DNA of 34,937 bases. Source: Acidobacteriota bacterium. Lineage in GTDB: Bacteria; Acidobacteriota; Terriglobia; Acidiferrales; UBA7541. The DNA lies in assembly GCA_003154775.1 (NCBI GenBank), contig PMES01000021.1:1-34937 (forward strand). Reading direction: 5' to 3'. Every line of letters begins with the position of its first letter. The first letter of the stretch is position 1. Of this stretch, positions 17,339 through 23,944 are shown one piece after another. A program made the position numbers and the translations under genes. The notes below the pieces were generated by a model. The model was given only the letters and a program-made list of their open reading frames with translations. It was not told where the DNA came from and ran no database searches.

Positions 17339-17671
17339 ATGACAAAACTCTATGTTGGGAATCTCTCGTTCGGCATGACGGACGAAGGTCTGCAGCAGCT
17401 TTTCGTTGCGAAGGGATATCAAGTGGCCTCGGCTCGCGTCATTACCGACCGCGAAACCGGGCGCTCACGCGGTTTTGGCTTCGTGGAACTCGGAGCAGCT
17501 GACGACGCGACCAAAGCCATCGGCGAATTCAACGGCATGGACCTCGAAGGCCGCGCACTCCAAGTAAACGAAGCGCGTCCTCAGGAATCGCGTGGCGGCG
17601 GGGATCGTTCCGGCGGCCGCGGCTACTCCGGTGGACGCTCTGGCGGCGGAGACGGCCGGCGGCGTTACTAA
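17339..17671 (+). CDS. RRM-domain RNA-binding protein (second copy)
   Basis: The 110-aa protein has an RRM at about residues 1-80. RNP2 is LYVGNL and RNP1 is RGFGFVEL, framed by the typical TDRETGRSRGFGF segment. The tail from about 81 on is Gly/Arg/Ser-rich (GGGDRSGGRGYSGGRSGGG), like cold-inducible glycine-rich RNA-binding proteins. GGAAAAGG precedes the ATG. It is clearly related to the protein at 10,922-11,272, with a longer Gly-rich tail. A stem-loop with a T-run follows it. Confidence 0.93.
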   Translation: MTKLYVGNLSFGMTDEGLQQLFVAKGYQVASARVITDRETGRSRGFGFVELGAADDATKAIGEFNGMDLEGRALQVNEARPQESRGGGDRSGGRGYSGGRSGGGDGRRRY

Positions 17672-17713
17672 CTGCAGGGGAGCTCCACGGCGATTTTCTG
17701 TAACTTTGTTGCT

Positions 17714-17757
17714 CGTCTTCGCGCACCGTTTGCGGTGCGCGGCGGACGATGCTTTTT
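17714..17757 (+). terminator. Intrinsic terminator or attenuator after the second RRM gene
   Basis: GCGCACCG and CGGTGCGC (17721-17740, loop TTTG) form an 8-bp stem extended by CGTC/GACG (17714-17717 with 17745-17748). TTTTT follows at 17753-17757. It ends 20 bases before the next ATG, so it could either end the RRM transcript or attenuate the downstream pair. Confidence 0.55.
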
Positions 17758-17777
17758 GTAAACTGGAGGATTTTCTT

Positions 17778-18023
17778 ATGACAGTTTCAGTTGGCCAATA
17801 CATCAAGCATTTTCAGTATGGTTGCGGGGTCATCACCGAATCCAGCCTGGACCGCACCACCATTGATTTCGACACTCATGGCCTCAAGCTTTTCGTCACC
17901 AGCCTGATGGTCGTCGAACCTGCGGAAGGAACACCTCCGAAGCGCCGCCGTGCCAAGCGTGTTAAGGCCGTGAAGCCTCCACCCACACTCGCTGCAAAGG
18001 TGTTCGTGCCCGGTGCCAAATGA
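17778..18023 (+). CDS. Hypothetical protein (81 aa), coupled to the next gene
   Basis: The ATG at 17778 has GGAGG eight bases upstream. The product begins MTVSVGQYIKHFQYGCGVIT and continues with a small beta-rich part (TTIDFDTHGLKLFVTSLMVV). A basic Pro/Lys/Arg tail (about 55-75, KRRRAKRVKAVK) follows. The N-terminal part resembles small beta-barrel modules with a YGxGVI pattern, such as the CarD/Tudor-like N-terminus, but this is only a resemblance. Its stop overlaps the start of the next gene (ATGA), which implies translational coupling. Confidence 0.7.
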   Translation: MTVSVGQYIKHFQYGCGVITESSLDRTTIDFDTHGLKLFVTSLMVVEPAEGTPPKRRRAKRVKAVKPPPTLAAKVFVPGAK

Positions 18024-18346
18024 GCACCGGCTTAATCGTCCAATACATCGGCTTCCAGGCTAAGCCTCTTTCACGGGAGTATACGTTTCATGTCCGTGGG
18101 CCCGCCGAAGAGCGCGATTTTACTTTGAACATTGCCAACGAGGCCTTCATCTCTCATCGCGCTCGTTATCAGGATGCTCCGTCTATTTGCTCGGAGAGGT
18201 TGCAAGCGGAGCTGGCCGCTCATGCGAACAGCCCAGCGGAAACGGAATTTGTGATTACGAGCGCGGAATTGGATTCCTATCGGGCGGCTCGTTCGCCGAA
18301 AACTCCTCAGAAACTCTGGGGACGCAAACCGCAGGAAGATTACTAG
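18020..18346 (+). CDS. Hypothetical protein (108 aa), possibly cut at its C-terminus
   Basis: The start overlaps the previous stop as ATGA. The product (MSTGLIVQYIGFQAKPLSRE, then YTFHVRGPAEERDFTLNIAN) looks like a small soluble beta-rich protein with a helical second half (ICSERLQAELAAHA). No family is recognised. Its TAG (18344-18346) lies exactly where the homologous part of the neighbouring integrase remnant breaks off, so the natural C-terminus may have been lost or replaced by the event that placed the integrase here. Confidence 0.65.
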   Translation: MSTGLIVQYIGFQAKPLSREYTFHVRGPAEERDFTLNIANEAFISHRARYQDAPSICSERLQAELAAHANSPAETEFVITSAELDSYRAARSPKTPQKLWGRKPQEDY

Positions 18347-19099
18347 CAGCATCTGGATGGTGCGCAGATCCGCGCCCGCTTCGAGCAGATGCGTGGCGAA
18401 GCGGTGCTGCAGTGTGTGTGGATGTACTTTTTTCTTGAGGCCCGCTCGCTTGGCGGCTTCCTTGCAAGCGTACCAGACCACCTTGGTGTCGATCGGCGTG
18501 TCGCCGGTATGCCAGCGGTTGCCTGGAAACAGCCAGGCGCTCGGCTTGCGCTTTAATCCGCGCCAGTGCTCACGCAACACCTCGAGCAGTTTAGGACTAA
18601 GCAGCACATCCCGGTCCTTGCGTCCCTTGCCGCTCTGGACGTGAATCACCATGCGCTGGCTGTCGATGTCGCTGACTTTCAGGTGCGTCAGTTCCGCGCG
18701 CCGCACGCCGGTGGCGTAGAGCGTCATCAGCAGAGTGCGATGGCAAGGCGTGCGTGCCGCGTCGATCAGTCGCGCGACTTCTTCCTGGCTGAGAATGGTT
18801 GGCAGGTGAAATGCCCTCTTCGGATAGGGCGTCTCCGCGATGCTCCAGGCCTTCTTGAGCGTCTTGCTGTAGAAGAACCGCAGAGCCGCCAAACGTTGCG
18901 TAACGGTGCCCGGCGACAACTTCCGCTTCTGAAACAGCTCGGCCTGATATTCACGAATGTGCCGGGGGCCCAAACGGTCCGGCGAACAGTGGAATCGTCG
19001 AGCAAATTCTTCGACTGTGCGGATGTAACAGCGTGTGGTAGTCTCGGCGTAATTACGACGCTGGAGTTCCTCCAGCATCATTTTTCTCAGATGGCTCAC
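18344..19099 (-). pseudogene. Truncated tyrosine-type integrase remnant (IS91-associated XerC-like type)
   Basis: A GTG start at 19099 with AAGGAGG five bases upstream opens a typical integrase: an N-terminal core-binding domain (SHLRKMMLEELQRRNYAETT) and then the catalytic domain with Arg133 in YATGVRRAEL. The second catalytic Arg is replaced by Gln (HPHTLQHR, about residue 231). Homology stops at LRTIQMLL, just before the expected GH motif and the Tyr nucleophile. Beyond 18,344 the frame only reads antisense through the neighbouring gene for about 90 meaningless codons. It therefore lacks three catalytic residues and should be dead. This kind of integrase is often found beside IS91-family transposases, but none is present. 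Confidence 0.85.
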
Positions 19100-19488
19100 A
19101 GGGACCTCCTTGTGACCCAAACTTATCTCAGCCGCAAGCCAACCACTGTTTCGCCCGACTCACGCGTAGCGTCCGCCGCCGGGCGGCTTCGTTCAGGTCG
19201 CGTACTGGGAAACTGATCCGCTACCAAAAGACCGGAGCACGCGCATCCGCTCCTAGCATGCACGGATTTGGGGGTATTCAGCGAAAAAGATAAGGGAGGC
19301 AGGCCAGGTCTTCCCGCCTCCCTCTTATTCCCCTTTCGGGGAATCCAACCAGCCTGACGGAGGGCGGCTAGTTGGTCGTGTGTTGGCCTGACAGTGTAAC
19401 CCCTCTGGCGCGAAAAAGGTTTCAACTATTTTCAAAAAACTGACTAGAATTGAGCTGTAGCTCCCTCGCTCACAGAAAGGGCCAAGTC
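19100..19488. other. Non-coding gap between the integrase remnant and rnr
   Basis: No gene is supported in these 389 bases. They hold the integrase ribosome binding site, a minus-strand terminator-like hairpin (listed separately), a CCCC/GGGG hairpin with loop TTTC at 19330-19341, and a TAGAAT box (19445-19450) that could be the -10 of rnr without a clear -35. Confidence 0.45.
19284..19328 (-). terminator. Orphan intrinsic terminator on the minus strand
   Basis: Read on the minus strand, ATAA plus GGGAGGC arms pair across a 15-base loop (arms at 19328-19316 and 19300-19290, with a 2-base bulge). TTTTT follows at 19288-19284. No minus-strand gene lies just upstream of it. Confidence 0.5.
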
Positions 19489-21990
19489 ATGCCTCGCCCC
19501 TCCCACCTCAGTACCGACAATATCCTTCGTTTTCTTCAACTTAGAAACGACCCCGTTTCCATCGAGGATCTCTCCCGCGCCCTCCACGTGAAAAAAGGCA
19601 ACCGCCGCCCCCTCCTCCAGATGCTCGCCAAACTCCAGACTCGCGGCCTCGTCGAGGAACTTTCCCACGGGCGCTTCCTTCTCCGCCGCTCGCAACGCGA
19701 TCCCGCCCCCGCTCCCGAACCCGCTCCCGAGAAAATCGTCCAACAGAAAGCCGCTTCCCGCGATGAAATCAAGGGGCGCCTCGTTCTCCATCAGGATGGC
19801 TACGGCTTTGTCGTTCCCGATGTCGCCCTTCCCAATGTGGTTGGCGACATTTTCATTCCGCGCGACTCCGTCGAAGACGCCATGCACGGCGATCACGTCG
19901 TCGCGAAGATCAACCGCCTCAGCGGCCACTCCGGCGCCCGCCGCGCCGAAGGACGCATTGTGCGCATCGTCGGCCGCGCGCATCCCTCCATCGTCGGCCA
20001 GTTCCGCTACACCTCGCGCGGCAGTGTCGTTGCGCCGTTTGACCCGCGCGTCCAGCATGACATCGAGCTTATAGCCGGCGAAGAACTTTCTCCCGCTCTC
20101 CGCGAACAGCTTCTTCCTACCGCCAAGGACTCCACGCGCCACAAGCGTCTCCCGCACATTCCCAAGCTCGATGGCGCCGTCGTCAACGTCGAACTCCTCC
20201 GCTATCCGCGCGCCGGCGCTTCGCCCACCGGACGCGTCATCGAAATCCTCGGCCGTCCCGGCGATCTCGGTGTGGATACCGAAATCATTATTCGCAAACA
20301 TCATCTTCCTCACACCTTTCCCGACGAAGTTCTGCATGAATCCGAGCGCCTCGCCTTGCCCGTTTCTGAAAACGACCGCGCTAGCAGGGAAGATTTCCGC
20401 GAACTCCCTATCGTCACCATTGACGGCGAAACCGCCCGCGACTTTGACGACGCCGTTTACGTCGAGCGCCGCGACGACGGCGGCTGGCTCCTTCAGGTGC
20501 ACATCGCCGACGTTGCCCACTACGTTCGTCCCGAGTCGCCCCTCGATCGCGAAGCCCGCCTACGCGGTAATTCCGTCTACTTCATCGATCGCGCCGTTCC
20601 CATGCTTCCTGAAGCTCTCTCCAACGGCATGTGCTCGCTCAATCCCCGCGAAGAGCGCCTCGTCCTCAGCGCCATCATGCACTTCGATGCCGCCGGACGC
20701 ATGCTCAACTCCTGGATGGTGCCCGGGGTCATCCGCTCCATCGAGCGCATGACCTACACCAACGTCAACAAAGTTCTCGAAGGCGACCCGGAAATGACCG
20801 CTCGCTACTCCCAACTCAACCATCATTTCCGCGCCATGAAAGGTCTGGCGCTGCTGCTCAACGCCCGCCGCGCCGAAAATGGCTCCATTGACTTCGATCT
20901 CCCCGAGCCGGTCATTTCCTTAGATGAACAACAGCAGATAACCGGCGTCTCCCGCAGTGAGCGCAACATCGCCCACCGCATCATCGAGGAGTTCATGCTC
21001 GCCGCCAATCGCGCCGTCGCTCACCAGCTCAACTCCCGTGCCATCAAGTCGCTCCAGCGCGTTCACGAAAAGCCCGATGGCCGCAAGGTCCTGGAGTTTG
21101 AAGATCTCGCCCGCGCCTTTGGTTATTCCCTCGGCGTCGAGGATCTCCACCAGCGTGAAGTCGCCGTGCGCCACGGCCGCGTTCCTGCTCCTGCAAAAGC
21201 CGGCCGTCCCGATTCTTACGGCAAAGGCCGCGAACGCCAGCAGCGCGTTGCTCTGCCCGCTGCCGACCTTCGCATCACGCCGCAGCATTACCAGCGCCTG
21301 GTGCAAAAGCTCGCCGGCAAGCCCGAAGAACGCATCCTCTCCTATCTCATGCTGCGTTCGCTGAAGCAGGCGCGCTACTCCGCCGATTCACTCGGCCACT
21401 TCGCGCTCGGCTTCGACGAATACACCCACTTCACTTCGCCCATTCGCCGTTATCCCGATCTCATCGTCCATCGCATCCTGAAATGGGCCATCGCTCATCC
21501 GGACGCCGCGCCGCCCTCGTTCATCAAGCCCGTCGTCGGCGCCGAAGCCTCGCTCTACTCCCAGCAACATCTCGAGGAAATTGCCGCGGAAACCTCGGAG
21601 ACCGAGCGCCGCGCCGCTTCCGCCGAGCGCGAACTCATCACCTGGAAAACCGCGCAATACATGGAGCAGCGTCTCGGGGACGAATTCGACGGCCTCATCA
21701 TCTCCGTTCAGAAATACGGCTGCTTCGTCGAGCTTCTCGATCTCTTCATCGAGGGCCTGCTCCCCATCGGCGCCCTCGAAGAAGCCTCCGGCGCTCGCTG
21801 CGTGTTTCGCGAAAGCGATCGCGCCATCGTCGCCATGGGGGAATCCGGAGGCGCGCGCCGCAGCCGCTCCAGCCGCCGCAAGTCCGCCGCTCCGCTCATC
21901 TGGAAACTCGGCGATCGCATCCGCGTGCGCGCCGAACGCATCGACCCCATGCGCCGTCGCGTCGAATTCGCCCTCGTCGCCGGGGCATAG
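19489..21990 (+). CDS. rnr: Ribonuclease R
   Basis: This 833-aa 3'-to-5' exoribonuclease degrades structured RNA. Domain order: an N-terminal winged-helix (STDNILRFLQLRNDPVSIED), cold-shock domains (GRLVLHQDGYGFVVPD at about 96-111, IFIPRDS), and the RNB catalytic domain with the acidic cluster ARDFDDAV at about 316-323. A C-terminal S1 domain (DGLIISVQKYGCFVELLDLF) and a basic tail (GGARRSRSSRRKS) follow. I chose the ATG at 19489, preceded by AAAGGG, over an in-frame ATG at 19450. RNase II is the alternative, but length and the basic tail favour RNase R. Confidence 0.94.
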   Translation: MPRPSHLSTDNILRFLQLRNDPVSIEDLSRALHVKKGNRRPLLQMLAKLQTRGLVEELSHGRFLLRRSQRDPAPAPEPAPEKIVQQKAASRDEIKGRLVLHQDGYGFVVPDVALPNVVGDIFIPRDSVEDAMHGDHVVAKINRLSGHSGARRAEGRIVRIVGRAHPSIVGQFRYTSRGSVVAPFDPRVQHDIELIAGEELSPALREQLLPTAKDSTRHKRLPHIPKLDGAVVNVELLRYPRAGASPTGRVIEILGRPGDLGVDTEIIIRKHHLPHTFPDEVLHESERLALPVSENDRASREDFRELPIVTIDGETARDFDDAVYVERRDDGGWLLQVHIADVAHYVRPESPLDREARLRGNSVYFIDRAVPMLPEALSNGMCSLNPREERLVLSAIMHFDAAGRMLNSWMVPGVIRSIERMTYTNVNKVLEGDPEMTARYSQLNHHFRAMKGLALLLNARRAENGSIDFDLPEPVISLDEQQQITGVSRSERNIAHRIIEEFMLAANRAVAHQLNSRAIKSLQRVHEKPDGRKVLEFEDLARAFGYSLGVEDLHQREVAVRHGRVPAPAKAGRPDSYGKGRERQQRVALPAADLRITPQHYQRLVQKLAGKPEERILSYLMLRSLKQARYSADSLGHFALGFDEYTHFTSPIRRYPDLIVHRILKWAIAHPDAAPPSFIKPVVGAEASLYSQQHLEEIAAETSETERRAASAERELITWKTAQYMEQRLGDEFDGLIISVQKYGCFVELLDLFIEGLLPIGALEEASGARCVFRESDRAIVAMGESGGARRSRSSRRKSAAPLIWKLGDRIRVRAERIDPMRRRVEFALVAGA

Positions 21991-22002
21991 CGCCTCTGTA
22001 GC

Positions 22003-22020
22003 GGCCACCTTCAGGTGGCC
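22003..22020. repeat. REP-like hairpin after rnr
   Basis: GGCCACCTTCAGGTGGCC has an 8-bp stem and a TC loop, 12 bases after the rnr stop. There is no T-run, so it looks like a dispersed palindrome rather than a terminator, though it may protect the 3' end of the transcript. Confidence 0.5.
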
Positions 22021-22127
22021 ATCTTCCTCCTCGCGATGGCGCAGGATTGCTCCCGAAACGGAAATGTCGGCGCGCCGACATATTGTAGATACGTTACCAT
22101 GCGGATAACAGCTCCCGTCCCCCTTTC

Positions 22128-22178
22128 TCCCCAGCACCGTAGGTGCGCCAGACGTTAGCCCAGCCCGTCAGGGCTGGG
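22128..22178. repeat. REP-like element with two hairpins
   Basis: A small hairpin around CACCGTAGGTG is followed by CCCAGCCCGTCAGGGCTGGG (22159-22178; 8-bp stem, 4-base loop). The pattern of a short hairpin, a GTTAGCC-type linker and a longer hairpin resembles dispersed palindromic elements common in this kind of genome. Confidence 0.5.
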
Positions 22179-22207
22179 AAAGCCCCCCCCCTGTTTTTGC
22201 GTAAGTA

Positions 22208-22286
22208 GGGGAAACAAAGGGGTTACGGGCGCATTTCGTGGATGTGGGGGAAACAAAGGGCTTAGGGGATTTTTCGGTCTGGCCGA
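22208..22286. repeat. Degenerate 39-bp tandem repeat (two units)
   Basis: GGGGAAACAAAGGGGTTA at 22208-22225 recurs as GGGGAAACAAAGGGCTTA at 22247-22264, with one mismatch in 18 and a period of 39. The second half of the unit (TTTCG region) is similar but diverged. Confidence 0.6.
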
Positions 22287-22383
22287 GGGTGTGGGGCACG
22301 TTGTTTGTGTCCCGGACGAGGTTCCGGGACGGCTCGAAATGGCACAAGAGCAGCGTCCCCTCAGCATAACGGGTGAAGCATAA

Positions 22384-22445
22384 CACATTATTTACCGTTT
22401 GTCTACTATTATTTAGTGGGTACTAGTTTCGAAACTGGTACGAGG
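22384..22445 (+). repeat. Left inverted repeat of the restriction-modification block
   Basis: This 62-base segment matches the reverse complement of 26254-26314. The outer core CACATTATTTACC is identical (13 of 13), the middle 21-22 bases are diverged, and the inner core of 27 bases (22419-22445) is 25 of 27 identical. The inner core holds a perfect 12-base palindrome, AGTTTCGAAACT. The outer core lies toward the outside of the block at both ends. Confidence 0.85.
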
Positions 22446-22744
22446 AGGGGATCGTGGAAAGGAGAGAAGAACCGACCCACGCCTTCAAAACCCGAAAGCG
22501 TAGGTCATCCGAACTTGCCTCAGCGCGTTAAGCGTGCGCCATCCGCCGTCAGTTTTTAGACTCAGGAAACCATCAGACCCACCCCCAAGTTGCGAGGTCC
22601 GGGGCTCCCGGTGACGCGACACCATCACTTTCAGTTGTCGCGGTCGGGCGCAGTGAGTATAGTGACTGGTGGAAACTTAGATCCCCCAATGAGCGGAAAG
22701 AGTCCCGCAGGAGCTGGGTCGAAGAATAGCCCAGAAGAGTTGCG
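22446..22744. other. Leader region before the PLD nuclease gene
   Basis: These 299 bases between the left inverted repeat and the nuclease start hold no supportable gene. The region probably carries the nuclease promoter, but I cannot place a convincing -35/-10 pair. Confidence 0.35.
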
Positions 22745-23944
22745 ATGCCTGTCCATATTCTCAACCAGCCAGACGACCAGCAATTGGCCTCTCTACTTAG
22801 GCAACGATTAGGGATTCCAGAACTCCTGAAATTTGACGCGCTCGTGGCTTTTGCAGTCAGCTCAGGCGTAGAACAGCTCCAAGCAGAGTTGGAATCTCTA
22901 CTTGGTCGAGGTGGGAGAGTCCGAATTGTTGTTGGCGTGAGCAATAAAGTCACCACAGCTGAAGGTCTACAGCTTCTACTTGAATTGGTGCACAAAGGCG
23001 GGAATGTCTTTGTCTTCCACAATGACAATTATGCCAATCCCATCTTTCACCCTAAGCTATACCTTTTTCAAGAAAAAGAGAGGGGTGTTCTGATCGTTGG
23101 CTCCAACAACATGACGGGCAAAGGATTGGTCACGAACTACGAGATTTCGTTAGTGCATGAGCTTGACCTTAAGAACAAACCGGAAGCGGAGTTGGCTGCT
23201 TCTGCAGAGAAAATCGTAGATAGGTACTGCGATGTGACCAGCGGCTTTTCGCAATCTTTGGACGCCAAATTCCTGCGAGAGCTGGAGGCGGAGGGATACT
23301 TAGGTTCAGAGAAGGCCGGAACAAACAGACCCGAGACATCTGGTGAAGGCGAGTCTGCCCCAGCCCCACCCAAGAAGAAACTCTTCCCTTCCAAGGCGGT
23401 GCCCCAACCGACTGGACGCAGAGCTGCCGCTGCTAAGGGAATCGTTCATCCCACTAAGCCGACCGCGGCAGCTATTCCTTCGGCTATCCCGGCCCACGCT
23501 GCTGCCGTCAACCGGGGACCTCTCCTGTGGGAGAAGGAACTCAGCTTGACCGATGCGCAGTTACAACCAGGACATGTCACAGGAGAAGTCCGATTGACTC
23601 AAGCGAGATGGCGGGTCGGGGGTAAATTAATCAACCAGGTCACTTACTTTCGAAAAGTTTTGTTTGGGGGATTTAACTGGATACCAACCAAGAAGCATCC
23701 CTATTATCGTGAAGAAGCAGGCGTGCGATTCGATATAACGATTTTGGGGAACAATTTGGGTGTTCATCGACTGCAAGTAAGCGATAAGCCGAGCGGAGAG
23801 GCTAGTCAGGGAAACTACACTTCGGCCCTTCACTGGGGCAACCTCCGCAGCACGATTCAGAAAGCTAAGGTTGATGGCAAAACGCTGAGACTTTACGGCC
23901 CGCCGAAAGGAAGCAACGAGCCGTTTTTTATCGAGATATCGTGA
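22745..23944 (+). CDS. PLD-family restriction endonuclease-like protein (BfiI/NgoFVII type)
   Basis: This 399-aa protein has an N-terminal phospholipase D-type nuclease domain (about 1-170). It has a single active-site motif: HPKLYLF gives His102-x-Lys104, followed by VGSNNMTGKG at about 118-127. Enzymes with one such motif, such as BfiI and Nuc, act as dimers and cut DNA without a metal ion. An Ala/Pro/Lys-rich linker (about 195-258) leads to a C-terminal beta-rich domain (about 260-399), in the position of the B3-like DNA-recognition domain of BfiI. AAGAG precedes the ATG. It is convergent with, and overlaps by 52 bases, the DNA methyltransferase, which supports a restriction role. A repair or defence nuclease is the alternative. 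Confidence 0.8.
   Translation: MPVHILNQPDDQQLASLLRQRLGIPELLKFDALVAFAVSSGVEQLQAELESLLGRGGRVRIVVGVSNKVTTAEGLQLLLELVHKGGNVFVFHNDNYANPIFHPKLYLFQEKERGVLIVGSNNMTGKGLVTNYEISLVHELDLKNKPEAELAASAEKIVDRYCDVTSGFSQSLDAKFLRELEAEGYLGSEKAGTNRPETSGEGESAPAPPKKKLFPSKAVPQPTGRRAAAAKGIVHPTKPTAAAIPSAIPAHAAAVNRGPLLWEKELSLTDAQLQPGHVTGEVRLTQARWRVGGKLINQVTYFRKVLFGGFNWIPTKKHPYYREEAGVRFDITILGNNLGVHRLQVSDKPSGEASQGNYTSALHWGNLRSTIQKAKVDGKTLRLYGPPKGSNEPFFIEIS

Larger units (their letters stand above)
21991..22383. other. Repeat-rich non-coding spacer after rnr
   Basis: No gene is supported. The spacer holds three small repeats that are listed separately (hairpin 22003-22020, hairpin element 22128-22178, degenerate tandem repeat 22208-22286). 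It ends at the left inverted repeat of the restriction-modification block. Confidence 0.6.

Noticed and set aside
19444-20520. 358-codon open frame on the minus strand
   Set aside because: Antisense to rnr; Gly/Asp-rich mirror product.
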